Virus record (IMG/VR): IMGVR_UViG_3300049846_000454
Coordinates: 1 to 27,242 of that record
DNA from: a virus
Direction: 5' to 3' (one strand)
DNA: 27,242 nt
The translations under genes were made by a program, and so were the position numbers. Below the pieces are notes generated by a model. The model was not told the DNA's origin. It did not search any database and worked only from the letters and a program-made list of their open reading frames with translations. Positions 14,733 through 23,377 of this stretch are shown here, in pieces. The number at the start of each line of letters is the position of its first letter. Position 1 is the first letter of the stretch.

Positions 14733-16081
14733 TGGAGCTTCAGGTCGCCCTGAATTCCGGCAAGGCCACGCAGGTCAACGCCGAGCGGCTCGTTAACATC
14801 TACGCCGAGCAGTCCTCTGGGAAGGCGCGCGTGCGTCTCACCGGAACCCCTGGCCTTACCCTGTTCTCGACCTGTGGGACTGCTGCTGTCCGTGGCATGG
14901 CGGTAATGGACGATGTTCTGTACGTCGTCACGAGCAGCCTCTATTCGGTGGATTCCGGCGGCACGGCCACCGAGATTGGCGCTATCGCCGGGACCGGGCT
15001 TGTCCAGATGGCATCTAACGGCACGCAACTCGTGATCGTTGCCGATGGGACGATCTACGTCTATGACGGCGCACTGGCAACGGTTACGGACCCGGACGCG
15101 CCCACAGCGTTGACTGTTGACTACCTCGACGGCTACCACATCTTCAGCGATGGCAGCGGCAGTTTTTATATTTGCGCCCTGTACGACGCGACCGATTACG
15201 ACGCGCTCGACTTCGCATCTGCCGAGAGCAATCCCGATCCAATTCGAAGGGTATTCGTTGACCACCGGGAACTGATCCTCTTTGGTTCCGAAACAGCCGA
15301 GGTATGGGTTAACACTGGCGGCGTTGACTTCCCGTTTGAACGCCAACCCGGCGCGATTGGTGAGAAAGGGATAGCAGGCCCCAACGCCTGCGCGAAGCTC
15401 GATAACTCAGTGGTTTGGATAGATCAAAATGGCGTCGTGCGAAGGATGGCGTCCGGTTACGCCCCTCAAAGGATTTCGACCCACGAGGTTGAGAGAGCGT
15501 TATCGGAATCGACCAGTCTGGAAGATGCGGAAGCGTTCGCATACACCCAAGAGGGGCATGAGTTTTTCGTACTGACCGCGCCGGGGTCGGGGACTTGGGT
15601 ATTCGATGCCGCGACCTCTCTGTGGCACGAGCGCCAATCCTATGGCGATGACCGCTGGCGGGCGCGGACGTATGCGTTCGCCTATGAGAAGCACCTTGTA
15701 GGGGACTATTCGAGCGGGAAGATTTACGAACTCGACTATTCGACCTTCACCGAAAACGGCGACATCCAACTAGCCGAACTGATCTTCCCGCCGATCCACG
15801 CCGAGCAAAACCGCTTCAGGATGCACCGCCTGATTCTCGACATGGAACACGGCGAAACCCCGCCTTATGGGGAATCACAGGTCCGCCTCGACCTCTCAGA
15901 CGATTCACAGGACTGGACGACGCTGGGCTATGGGAGCGTCGGGGAAACCGGACAGCGTTCAACCAGGACCGTTTGGCGGCGTTTGGGGCAGCATCGCAAC
16001 GCGCACCTGCGGTTTCGTATCTCTGACCCTGTGCGGCGAACGATCTATGCGGCCTACGCTGAAATTGAGGGCGATAGCTGA
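14732..16081 (+). CDS. P22 gp10-like packaged DNA stabilisation protein
   Basis: 449 residues; P22 gp10 is 472. The NAERLVNIYAEQ start, followed by the TPGLTLFSTCGTAAVRGM segment (residues ~39-56) and repeated beta-propeller-like strands (LVIVADGTIYVYDG, HRELILFGSETAEVW, FERQPGAIGEKGIAGPNA), is typical of the phage stabilisation protein family. The C-terminal third contains DLSDDSQDWTTLGYG and RFRISDPVRRTIYAA, a beta-sandwich. It forms the tail channel extension that seals the head with gp4. Starts by 1-nt overlap with gp4 and ends in a TGATG with the next gene. Confidence 0.9.
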   Translation: MELQVALNSGKATQVNAERLVNIYAEQSSGKARVRLTGTPGLTLFSTCGTAAVRGMAVMDDVLYVVTSSLYSVDSGGTATEIGAIAGTGLVQMASNGTQLVIVADGTIYVYDGALATVTDPDAPTALTVDYLDGYHIFSDGSGSFYICALYDATDYDALDFASAESNPDPIRRVFVDHRELILFGSETAEVWVNTGGVDFPFERQPGAIGEKGIAGPNACAKLDNSVVWIDQNGVVRRMASGYAPQRISTHEVERALSESTSLEDAEAFAYTQEGHEFFVLTAPGSGTWVFDAATSLWHERQSYGDDRWRARTYAFAYEKHLVGDYSSGKIYELDYSTFTENGDIQLAELIFPPIHAEQNRFRMHRLILDMEHGETPPYGESQVRLDLSDDSQDWTTLGYGSVGETGQRSTRTVWRRLGQHRNAHLRFRISDPVRRTIYAAYAEIEGDS

Positions 16082-16296
16082 TGGCTTCCCGCTTTTTCAA
16101 CGCCCGCATCTGGTCCCAGATGGGGTGGAACAATCCGGCCATTGAATACCTGCGCCTAAACGACACCGATACGACGCAGGTAATCACCGACCTAGCCGCG
16201 CACATCGCTGCCGCTGATCCGCACCCGCAGTACGAGACGACGGCAGAGGTTCAGACGCGCATTAACACGCAGACATTCCTGCTTATGGGGGCCTAG
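16081..16296 (+). CDS. Short fibre-like tail protein
   Basis: 71 residues, starting in a TGATG overlap with the gp10-like gene and ending in a TAGTG overlap with the next. The central AHIAAADPHPQY (residues ~40-51) is a motif common in phage tail fibres. The N-terminal ~25 residues (aromatic, NARIWSQMGWNNPAIEYL) may be an anchoring helix. Position right after the gp10-like gene is where P22 has its tail needle gene. A short plug or fibre stub is possible, but this is inference and no closer family is recognised. Confidence 0.6.
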   Translation: MASRFFNARIWSQMGWNNPAIEYLRLNDTDTTQVITDLAAHIAAADPHPQYETTAEVQTRINTQTFLLMGA

Positions 16297-16625
16297 TGGC
16301 GGACGTTCTCAAGATTCTCGGACAATCTGCGCCCTCTGCGACGACGGAAACCGCGCTGTATACGTGTCCGGCATCAACTAGCGCAATCGTGAACACTTTC
16401 ACGGTTTGCAACCGTTCTGCGACTGCGGCGACATTTCGGCTGAGTTTCGACCAGGGTGGTGGCGGGACGGCTAACAAAGACTATGTCTACTACGACCTCG
16501 CCATTGCCGGGAACGACACCTTTATCGCCACGGTCGGATTCACACTGGCAGCAACGGACGTGATGTACGTGTATGCGTCCACCGGGAACCTTAGTTTCTC
16601 TGCATTCGGGTTGGAGCGCACCTGA
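16296..16625 (+). CDS. Beta-sandwich virion protein of phage type
   Basis: 109 residues, GTG start in a TAGTG overlap. Sequence blocks VLKILGQSAPSATTETALYT, IVNTFTVCNRSATAATFRLS, YVYYDLAIAGNDTF and LAATDVMYVYASTG form a single beta-sandwich pattern seen in many phage structural genes, often of unknown place in the particle. No catalytic motif or signal. Overlaps the next gene by TGATG. A tail or neck decoration role is inferred from neighbours. Confidence 0.6.
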   Translation: MADVLKILGQSAPSATTETALYTCPASTSAIVNTFTVCNRSATAATFRLSFDQGGGGTANKDYVYYDLAIAGNDTFIATVGFTLAATDVMYVYASTGNLSFSAFGLERT

Positions 16626-17878
16626 TGGCACAAGGTAACGCAGCCAGCCTGATCCTTAGCAACGCGGTCACCATCGCTGACGGGGCAAACCTCGACGCCT
16701 TTAGCCGCCTGCGCGTATCGAATCCCGTCACCCTTTTCTCTGCTCAGACGCAGTACGACGCCGATCCGCTGCTGTTCGAAACCGGGAACACTGGCGACGG
16801 TGCAGCACCTAGCCATTCCGCCAACTCTCGGATGGTCGCACTGACCTGCAACGCCGGGACCGGGACGAGCTATATCCAGTCCTACGAGAACGTGCCGTAT
16901 CAGGCAGGCAAGAGCCAGTTGATCTTCGTGACCGGAGTTCTCGGTACTGCCGTAGCCTCTGCGGTTGTGGACGTGGGGTTGTTCAACGCGGATAACGGTC
17001 TGTTCCTGCGGCAGAACGGGACCAGTTCTATACAGTTCGTCCGGCGTACCTCGACCTCTGGAAGCGTAGTAAACAACGCAGTTTCCCAATCCTCTTGGAA
17101 TATCGACAAGATGGACGGGACCGGGATCAGCGGGCACACCTTCGACGCGACCAAAACCTTCATTCTGGTGATCGACTGCCAGTACCTCGCGATGGGCCGG
17201 GTTCGACTGGGTTTCGACTTCGACGGCGAGATTCACTACGCGCACCAGTTCCTGAACGCCAACGTCCTCGATGTCCCGTACATGCAGACCCTGACTCTGC
17301 CTGTGCAGATGTTGGTAACGGGCACGGCTACGGCTGGCGCAAAGACCTCGTACTTCAAGTGTGCCAGCGTATCGAGTGAGGGCGGGCTAGAGGACGACCT
17401 CTCGTACTCATTCGCCACCCCCGAAGGGACCGTAACCGCCGCGTCTGGTGCAGCCACACATATTCTCGGGCTGCGCCCTCGTACCACGTTCAACTCGATC
17501 ACAAACCGGACGCTCATCAAGCCGGTATCGGTTGAGATACTGGTGACCGGCAACAATCCTGTCCGGTGGGAACTGTGCATCGGCTCCGCCTTCAGTGCAG
17601 CACCGACGTGGGCAAGCGTAAACTCGACGTACTCTGCTGCTGAGTACACTTCTGCTGTGGGCACTGTTTCCGCCACAGGGCTGGTTATCGCCTCCGGCTA
17701 CGTGGCTGCGAGCGCGTCCACCAAGAGTTCGATCAATTTCAAGGTGGCGTCTCGGTACCCCATTAGCCTAGATCGTGCCGGTGCAGTACGGGCAAACGGC
17801 ACGCTTAACCTGTTCGTGACGGGGATTGGTGGTACTTCTGCCACCAGGGCGACGATGAACTATCAGGAAGTCCGGTGA
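16625..17878 (+). CDS. Large phage structural protein, DAFSRLRVS type
   Basis: 417 residues. The N-terminal DAFSRLRVSNPVTLFSAQTQYD (residues ~24-45) is a recurring signature of beta-rich structural proteins in diverse phages. The rest is Ser/Thr/Gly/Ala-rich beta sheet, with FNADNGLFLRQNG and MGRVRLGFDFDGEIHYAHQF (~185-204) resembling a jelly-roll. No transmembrane segment or enzyme motif. Overlaps both neighbours (TGATG, then GTGA). Probably a tail-associated component; the exact role is not recognised. Confidence 0.6.
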   Translation: MAQGNAASLILSNAVTIADGANLDAFSRLRVSNPVTLFSAQTQYDADPLLFETGNTGDGAAPSHSANSRMVALTCNAGTGTSYIQSYENVPYQAGKSQLIFVTGVLGTAVASAVVDVGLFNADNGLFLRQNGTSSIQFVRRTSTSGSVVNNAVSQSSWNIDKMDGTGISGHTFDATKTFILVIDCQYLAMGRVRLGFDFDGEIHYAHQFLNANVLDVPYMQTLTLPVQMLVTGTATAGAKTSYFKCASVSSEGGLEDDLSYSFATPEGTVTAASGAATHILGLRPRTTFNSITNRTLIKPVSVEILVTGNNPVRWELCIGSAFSAAPTWASVNSTYSAAEYTSAVGTVSATGLVIASGYVAASASTKSSINFKVASRYPISLDRAGAVRANGTLNLFVTGIGGTSATRATMNYQEVR

Positions 17879-18813
17879 GCCAGGGTTACTCGTCTGGCGG
17901 GCCATCCATTGATACGGACGGCAACCTAGCGGCGAATAGCGACCTTCTGATCCCGTCGCAGAAGGCTGTCAAGACTTACGTTGATTCCGTCTCGACTGGC
18001 TCGATCACTAGCCTTACCGGGGAAGTCACGGCAACGGGTCCTGGTGCGTCTGCTGCGACCATCGCTAACGGCGCGGTTAGTTATGCCAAGCTGGGCGCGG
18101 ACGCTATCTCAGCCTTTGCGGTAGCGGCAAAGGGTGTTACTAACGGGGACAGCCATGACCATAACGGCGGGGATGGGGCGCAAATTGCGTATTCCAGCCT
18201 GTCTGGATTGCCTACGCTTGGTACCGCCGCAGCCACCGCTTCGACCGATTACGCGCCTGCTGCGAAAGGTGTTACCAATGGCGACTCGCATGACCACAAT
18301 GGCGGGGACGGGGCGCAGATAGCCTATTCGTCCCTGAGCGGTACGCCGGACCTTTCAAGCCTGCACGCGCGTTCTCATGCGGTCACCTCAACCAGCGACC
18401 ATACCGCCGGTAACTGGAAGGTTTTCTATTCAAACGGTAGCGGGCAGGTTACGGAACTTGCCCTCGGTGCTAGCGGGACATATCTCAAAGCTAACGGCGT
18501 AAGTTCTGCGCCTACGTTTGAAACGCCGCCCGTTCCGATCAGTAGCACAACGGTTGCATTTACAGATGGCGACACTACGCGGCGGTCCACAGTAACTGAT
18601 GCCGCCGTCAGCGCCTCAAGCAAAATAATATTGACCGTCCGCAGGCCTGACACGGCGGCGACTGCTGACCGTGGCTACCTGTACATGGCAAATGTAGTCA
18701 CGGTTGGGACCGGGTCTTTTGATGTTCTGATTCTGGCCCTGGATGAAAGCGGCGGCGACTGTACTGAACTGCCGCCAAATGAAACGATCACTCTTTACTA
18801 TCAGGTGGCCTGA
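17875..18813 (+). CDS. Tail fibre protein with HDH-motif repeats
   Basis: 312 residues, GTG start by GTGA overlap. DLLIPSQKAVKTYVDS (residues ~23-38) is a common phage fibre segment preceding a trimeric stalk. Two near-identical 28-residue units follow, beginning AAKGVTNGDSHDHNGGDG (residues 84-111 and 129-156), each with a His-x-His like those that bind a metal ion on the axis of trimeric fibres such as T4 gp37. The C-terminal ~110 residues form a beta-rich tip. It sits where the P22 tail needle gene would be. A trimeric metal-stabilised fibre or spike is a fair inference; receptor unknown. Confidence 0.72.
   Translation: MSQGYSSGGPSIDTDGNLAANSDLLIPSQKAVKTYVDSVSTGSITSLTGEVTATGPGASAATIANGAVSYAKLGADAISAFAVAAKGVTNGDSHDHNGGDGAQIAYSSLSGLPTLGTAAATASTDYAPAAKGVTNGDSHDHNGGDGAQIAYSSLSGTPDLSSLHARSHAVTSTSDHTAGNWKVFYSNGSGQVTELALGASGTYLKANGVSSAPTFETPPVPISSTTVAFTDGDTTRRSTVTDAAVSASSKIILTVRRPDTAATADRGYLYMANVVTVGTGSFDVLILALDESGGDCTELPPNETITLYYQVA
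18124..18207 (+). repeat. HDH repeat, copy 1
   Basis: 84-nt coding repeat (28 residues) within the fibre gene. Copy 2 starts 135 nt later. Most differences between the copies are at third codon positions, so the protein is conserved while the DNA has drifted. Confidence 0.85.
18259..18342 (+). repeat. HDH repeat, copy 2
   Basis: Second 28-residue unit. It encodes the same peptide as copy 1 with synonymous changes (for example GGGGACAGCCAT against GGCGACTCGCAT). A 17-codon linker separates the copies. Confidence 0.85.
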
Positions 18814-19553
18814 TGCCGCAAGAATATGGAATAGCCTACCGAGCAAGTCTGCCTGGAATTCAGTCGGATGGTGGGCAAAAGCAGTTAACTACTGACCAAT
18901 ATGGCGGCCTTGCTACCCGGCAGGAAGGATACCTGTGGGCAGAGCAGGGGACATACTTCAGAGCGTTGGCTAGTAGCACGCCTCTCACGGGTATTGCGCA
19001 GTCCATCCAAACCTCATTCAGCGCGACCAACGCAGCCCTGGTGATGGTGAACGGGTCAAGCACAGTCAGAGTAATTCCGCACTACATCCGTCTGACCTGT
19101 ACGGCGGCGGGATCGTCGTCTACTTCATCTGCTCTTGCGGTGGCGATTGACTCTGCTAACCGCTATTCGTCAAGCGGAACGGACCTTACTGGTTTTATCG
19201 TAAACAGCAACACTTCCCTCGGCCCGACTAGCGCGGTGACTGTTTTGCGCATGGGGACCGTCACGGCATCTGCGGCGGGTGCCGGAACGCGATACGTGGC
19301 GAACACGCAGCTTAAGGTTCAGGCCTCGCCTTGCTGGACTGTAGGTGATGAAGTGCTGCTTACCTTCGGCGACGTTGTGGCAGGCCCGGCTGGCGGCGCT
19401 ACCAACGGCGCTGCAACCCTCGCAATCGTTAAAAACATGGGGCCAGTGGTGCTGGGCGGACAAAACGCCTCGTTGCTTCTGCACCTTTGGAACCCATCGA
19501 ACGCGACAACCGCCCCTAGTTGGGCGATAGAAATGGCTTGGTGGGAGCGTTGA
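18813..19553 (+). CDS. Beta-rich phage structural protein
   Basis: 246 residues, starting in a TGATG overlap. N-terminal AYRASLPGIQSDGGQKQLTTDQYG (residues ~8-31), then EQGTYFRALASSTPLTGIAQ, a Ser/Thr/Ala-rich beta region and a C-terminus with LLLHLWNPSNATTAPSWAIE. This layout appears in phage tail proteins of unknown role. Last of the five structural genes between the gp10-like and ejection genes. A 47-nt gap follows, holding only the next ribosome binding site. Function not recognised. Confidence 0.55.
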   Translation: MPQEYGIAYRASLPGIQSDGGQKQLTTDQYGGLATRQEGYLWAEQGTYFRALASSTPLTGIAQSIQTSFSATNAALVMVNGSSTVRVIPHYIRLTCTAAGSSSTSSALAVAIDSANRYSSSGTDLTGFIVNSNTSLGPTSAVTVLRMGTVTASAAGAGTRYVANTQLKVQASPCWTVGDEVLLTFGDVVAGPAGGATNGAATLAIVKNMGPVVLGGQNASLLLHLWNPSNATTAPSWAIEMAWWER

Positions 19554-19600
19554 ACGAAGTCACCGAATACCGGACCAAAGCACAAGATTAGGAGAAGATC

Positions 19601-20542
19601 ATGGCAGCACAAGCGGCGGCAGCAGCAGCAGGCGGCGGCGGGGCTGGGCTTGGTTGGGGAATGGCGGCAACGGCCCTGCTTGGGGCGGGGGCTGCGATAT
19701 GGGGAAGTAAAAAAGCCGCTGATGCCGCAGAGGAAGGGGCCGCGAAAGCCAACGCGCTTTCCCAGCAAGTTTACGCACAGCAGCGTGCGGACCAGATGCC
19801 CTACATGCAGAGTGGGTATCAGGCTCTCAACGCCTACAACCGGCTGATGGGCCTTAACCCTGTGGACGTTAACGCCCTGACTCAGAACATGGGGCCGGGC
19901 GGGCTAAAGATGATCCCGGTTCAGTTCCACGGGAAGGGCGTATTGGTAGACGCCGAGGGCAACGGGTACATCCAGGCGGTGAGCGGATCGAACGCCGGGA
20001 CTCTGATCCCGATTGGGAAGAAATATCCGCAGTATGCTCAACCTACCCAGCAGACTAGCGGCGCAACGCCCACGACTGCCTCTACGACCCCGCAGGACCG
20101 CTATGGCGGCTTCTACGCCTCGCCCGGCTACCAGTTCAGGCTGGACGAAGGAACGCGCGCCCTGGACCGTTCTGCGGCGGCTAGGGGGATGCTGCTCTCG
20201 GGGGCGCAGGTGAAGGCGCAGACGCGTTACGGGCAGGGGGTGGCTTCGGACGAGTTCAATTCGTACGCCAACCGTCTTGCGGCTATTGCAGGACTCGGCC
20301 AGACGGCAAACCAAAACGTATCGGGCGCGGCAGGGCAGTACGGCGTAAACGCGGCTAATGCGGCCATGAATACTGGATACGCCCGCGCATCTGGCTACAT
20401 GGGCACGGCCAACACCATCGGCTCGATAGCCAACGGGGTCATGGCATCTATCCCGTATTGGGGCAGTAACAACGTGAACAACCGGCTGACTCAGGACGCC
20501 AATAACGTCATGGGCCGCGCGTTCAGCTATTCGAGGGTGTGA
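19601..20542 (+). CDS. DNA ejection/transfer protein (gp7-like position)
   Basis: 313 residues, TAGGAGAAG upstream of ATG. The first ~36 residues are Ala/Gly-rich with a hydrophobic segment ending IWGSKKA. The central motif YASPGYQFRLDEGTRALDRS followed by AAARGMLLSGAQVKAQTRYG (residues ~171-210) is a strong signature of internal virion or DNA-transfer proteins found in many podoviruses and related phages. The C-terminus is Asn/Ala/Gly-rich. In P22 the first ejection gene after the tail genes is gp7 (229 residues). It is probably ejected into the periplasm or inner membrane to help DNA cross. Followed 1 nt later by the next ejection gene. Confidence 0.75.
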   Translation: MAAQAAAAAAGGGGAGLGWGMAATALLGAGAAIWGSKKAADAAEEGAAKANALSQQVYAQQRADQMPYMQSGYQALNAYNRLMGLNPVDVNALTQNMGPGGLKMIPVQFHGKGVLVDAEGNGYIQAVSGSNAGTLIPIGKKYPQYAQPTQQTSGATPTTASTTPQDRYGGFYASPGYQFRLDEGTRALDRSAAARGMLLSGAQVKAQTRYGQGVASDEFNSYANRLAAIAGLGQTANQNVSGAAGQYGVNAANAAMNTGYARASGYMGTANTIGSIANGVMASIPYWGSNNVNNRLTQDANNVMGRAFSYSRV

Positions 20543-20543
20543 T

Positions 20544-21668
20544 ATGTCGATCTACGACGTTATTGCCCAAGGTCAGGACGTTGGTTCAGGAATCAATGCC
20601 TTCGCCCGGAACAAGTACCTGATCCAGCAGGATCAGGCGGCTAATCAGGAACGGCAGCAGCAAAACGCCTTTGTTCGGCAGCGGGATGACCTAGCCATAA
20701 GGCAAGAAGGGCTAAAGCAGGCCGCGCAGATTTACGCAACCACCGGGAACATGGATCAGGCGTTTTCTCATCTCGACTATCTTTCCCAGCAGTACGGGTT
20801 CGAGCCTGCGGACAGGCAGAGGCTTGCGCCTGTGCTGGAAGGGTTGTCGGCGACGTACTTGCAGCAAGGAACACAACAACCCGCATCAATTCAGGAATGG
20901 CAGCAATTCAATAAGATGTCGCCTGCCGATCAAGAGCGGTATTTGCTGATGAAGCGCGCGCAGCCTGTCGTGCCGTTGGGCGGCGGCGGCTCTGGGATTG
21001 TTAGCCCGATCAGCGGGCAGACGCAGACAGTGGTTGACCCTGTAGTTGCCACCGGCAGGGACGCGACAAGGGCCGGGGCGATTACTACTGCAGAGGAAGG
21101 GGCGAGAACAGAGGCTATCCCGGCGCGTACTGTTGCCCAAATCAAGGCCGACTTTGACAAGTTCGCGGCCACATCACAACAACAGGGGATGGCGGAACTT
21201 CCCCAGGTGCAGGCTAACGCTGAACAAGCGATGGGCGTGATTGACGCTCTGCGGTCCCACCCCGGCCTTGATTACCTTGTCGGCGCGGCATCTCTGATTC
21301 CGATTGTCCCCGGCTCGCCTCAAGCTGATGCGAATGCCTATCTTGAGCAAATTCAGGGAAAGGCGTTTCTTGAGGCGTTTGCCACCCTTAAAGGGGGCGG
21401 CCAGATCACCGAGGTTGAAGGTGCTAAAGCAACGGCGGCGATTGCCAGGTTGAACCGTGCGCAGTCTAAAAAGGCTTTCGAGCAGGCGCTTAATGAACTG
21501 TATTCGATTGCGCAGACTGGTTTGGAAAGGGCGCAGAAAAAGGCTGGATCTCAACCGGCATCGCCTAATGTTGACGTGCAGGGTGTTAAGACTGCGCCTC
21601 GTGCGGTTAACCCGCAGACCGGGGAAACGCTCGAATACGATGGCAGCAAGTGGGTGCCGGTAAAATGA
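20544..21668 (+). CDS. Ejection-type internal virion protein (gp20-like position)
   Basis: 374 residues, GAGGG ribosome binding site before ATG 20544. Helical and Gln-rich: residues ~20-95 contain a Gln/Arg/Ala-rich region (QQDQAANQERQQQ), ~175-250 are helical, and LKGGGQITEVEGAKATAAIA (~285-304) recurs in phage internal proteins. C-terminal NPQTGETLEYDGSKWVPVK is a short beta tag. Position second of three, between the gp7-like and gp16-like genes, matches P22 gp20 (471 residues), but sequence homology to gp20 is not claimed. Confidence 0.6.
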   Translation: MSIYDVIAQGQDVGSGINAFARNKYLIQQDQAANQERQQQNAFVRQRDDLAIRQEGLKQAAQIYATTGNMDQAFSHLDYLSQQYGFEPADRQRLAPVLEGLSATYLQQGTQQPASIQEWQQFNKMSPADQERYLLMKRAQPVVPLGGGGSGIVSPISGQTQTVVDPVVATGRDATRAGAITTAEEGARTEAIPARTVAQIKADFDKFAATSQQQGMAELPQVQANAEQAMGVIDALRSHPGLDYLVGAASLIPIVPGSPQADANAYLEQIQGKAFLEAFATLKGGGQITEVEGAKATAAIARLNRAQSKKAFEQALNELYSIAQTGLERAQKKAGSQPASPNVDVQGVKTAPRAVNPQTGETLEYDGSKWVPVK

Positions 21669-23269
21669 GCAACATCCCGCCGCCTCCGAAGGGGTTTGTG
21701 CTTCAGGAAGAAGTGCCGCCGCCGCCCGATGGGTTCGTCATTGAAGGCGTTAAGCCCTCGCCCGACACCATTTCAAGCCGCCCGGCTATAGACGTTGAGG
21801 CTAACCGCCGAGCTGCTGTTGGGAACTACATTGAAAGCCTGCCGTGGTATGACCGCCTCGGGATCGGCGCGCGGGAACCTATCGCGGTCGCAGGGCAGAA
21901 GCTCGAAAGCGCGCTAGGCATTCCAGACGTAGGCGATCGGATCGACCCGGCTCTGTCCGCTGGCGCGCAGGACACTGTCACCAACATAGGCCGGGCGATT
22001 CCTGCTATTGCTGCAACCTCGCGCATTCCAATGGCAGGGCTTCCTGCGGGCGCTGTGCAGGCTTTGGGGCGCGCTGGACCTGTAGTTAATGCTATCGCAC
22101 GGGTAGCGCCTAGCGTGGCTGGTGGGGCCGCGTATGGGGCTGCTACTAATGAGGACTCTGAGCAGGGGGCTGTTGCCGGGGCTACTGGTGCCGGTATTGG
22201 CTACATGGCGGGGACCGCTCTCGGCAGGCTGGCTAACGGCATCGTCGGGAATTGGGCTAACCGAGCCATTTCGGAAACGGATGACTTTGCATCCACGCTG
22301 GACGATTTCCAAAGGGCGGGCGGGAAGCTCTCGCCGGGGCAGGCTTCCGGGGGCAGGGGTCGGCAGTTCGTTGATGAGGCGTTGGCAAATAACCCTGTGA
22401 CGGGGACGGGTTACGCTTCCATAGAGAAGCACAACCAGCAGATTCTCAACAAGTCCGTAGCCAAAGCCCTCGGCATCAATCTTGACAAAAGCGGGAAGTT
22501 CGGCCCGGCAGCATTTGCCGCCGCTGACGATGTGATTAACCGCGAGTTCACTGCCGTTGCGCAGCAAATACCGGAAGTCCCGCTTGCGCCTGGATTGGCG
22601 GAAGATTTGTCGGGCATTCTGAGCCAGCGGACGCTAAAGCCTTTCGCGGACAAGCTTGCTGCCGGGCGGATTACCGGGCGCGATTACATGGACCTTCGCT
22701 CAAAGTTGCTGAAGGTCACGCGGTCTGGAAGCGACAAGGTGCAAGAGGCGTCAAACCTGATCGACGACCTCGACGATATGGTGGATGCCGTAGCGCCCGA
22801 AAGTTACAAGCCCGCATATGCTGCGGCGCGCGAGCGTTATAAGACGTTGCTCGCCGTTGACCGTTCGCGGCAGGTAGTGACGGGCGGCAACGTAAACCCG
22901 CTGACTATGGCTAACTCGCTGTGGTCTATCTACCAAAAACAGTACAGCCGTGGGGCGGATACGCTTTTGCCTGAAACCGGGAACTTGTTTACGGTTGTTC
23001 GGGCTATGAGCGATCCGAGAATGGCCCCGCTTACTGGTGGGTCGCAGACGGCGAGAAGGGTAATTACAAGCACGACTCTCGGCGGGGCTGGCGTGGCTGG
23101 CGTGCTCACTGACCCCGTTACTACGGTCGGCATCGCTGGCGGCGCGCTACTGGCCCCTAGGGCTTACCTTGCTGCCCCTGCTGGCCCTGCTGTTCGCCGG
23201 GCTGGGGTGGCTCTTGGTGTTGCTGGTGCCAACGCTTTGCAGAACGCGCCAACTGATAATCGTCGATAA
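21665..23269 (+). CDS. Large ejection-type protein with IPPPPxGF N-terminus (gp16-like position)
   Basis: 534 residues from ATG 21665 (ATGA overlap); an in-frame GTG at 21650 is less likely. The N-terminus carries two proline-rich units, IPPPPKGFVLQ and PPPPDGFVIEG, of the kind seen in virion-associated and ejected phage proteins. Residues ~85-185 and ~440-534 are Gly/Ala-rich and hydrophobic (GAAYGAATNEDSEQGAVAGA; VAGVLTDPVTTVGIAGGALL), suited to membrane insertion or pore formation. The middle is helical and charged. In P22 the last ejection gene, gp16 (609 residues), is in the same place and interacts with membranes. Role is inferred from order and composition. Confidence 0.65.
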   Translation: MSNIPPPPKGFVLQEEVPPPPDGFVIEGVKPSPDTISSRPAIDVEANRRAAVGNYIESLPWYDRLGIGAREPIAVAGQKLESALGIPDVGDRIDPALSAGAQDTVTNIGRAIPAIAATSRIPMAGLPAGAVQALGRAGPVVNAIARVAPSVAGGAAYGAATNEDSEQGAVAGATGAGIGYMAGTALGRLANGIVGNWANRAISETDDFASTLDDFQRAGGKLSPGQASGGRGRQFVDEALANNPVTGTGYASIEKHNQQILNKSVAKALGINLDKSGKFGPAAFAAADDVINREFTAVAQQIPEVPLAPGLAEDLSGILSQRTLKPFADKLAAGRITGRDYMDLRSKLLKVTRSGSDKVQEASNLIDDLDDMVDAVAPESYKPAYAAARERYKTLLAVDRSRQVVTGGNVNPLTMANSLWSIYQKQYSRGADTLLPETGNLFTVVRAMSDPRMAPLTGGSQTARRVITSTTLGGAGVAGVLTDPVTTVGIAGGALLAPRAYLAAPAGPAVRRAGVALGVAGANALQNAPTDNRR

Positions 23270-23330
23270 GTCCGACAATCCACAGCATCGCGAGAACGCC
23301 CGCGATAGTTGCCACTGCTGACAAAATCAT
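23157..23330 (-). CDS. Possible small antisense membrane protein
   Basis: 57 codons on the - strand from ATG 23330, preceded by AGGA 7 nt upstream of the start. The protein begins with a hydrophobic helix (MILSAVATIAGVLAMLWIVG), then an acidic/basic stretch DDYQLARSAKRW and a Gln/Pro/Gly-rich tail. Its 3' two-thirds overlap the end of the ejection gene in antisense, so the tail could be a by-product of that gene. The membrane-helix half lies mostly in the intergenic gap, and the gap has no other coding option. In P22 the corresponding interval after gene 16 holds sieA, an antisense inner-membrane exclusion gene. No promoter is evident. Real but unproven. Confidence 0.4.
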   Translation of the reverse strand: MILSAVATIAGVLAMLWIVGLIDDYQLARSAKRWHQQHQEPPQPGEQQGQQGQQGKP

Positions 23331-23341
23331 AGGTATTTCCT

Positions 23342-23367
23342 AAAGGCCCTCCGGGGCCTTTTTTATT
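23342..23367 (+). terminator. Rho-independent terminator after ejection genes
   Basis: AAAGGCCC (23342-23349) pairs perfectly with GGGCCTTT (23354-23361) around TCCG. A T-rich tract runs to 23367 (TTTTTT at 23359-23364). It ends the main late transcript after the ejection gene and stands 10 nt before the adhesin start, so the two adhesins may be expressed at a lower level or by read-through or anti-termination. Confidence 0.88.
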
Positions 23368-23371
23368 GGAG
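23368..23371 (+). promoter_or_regulatory. Ribosome binding site of first adhesin gene
   Basis: GGAG lies 6 nt before ATG 23378, right after the terminator T-run. It decides for ATG 23378 over the in-frame TTG 23366, which lies inside that tract. Confidence 0.6.
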
Positions 23372-23377
23372 CACCGA

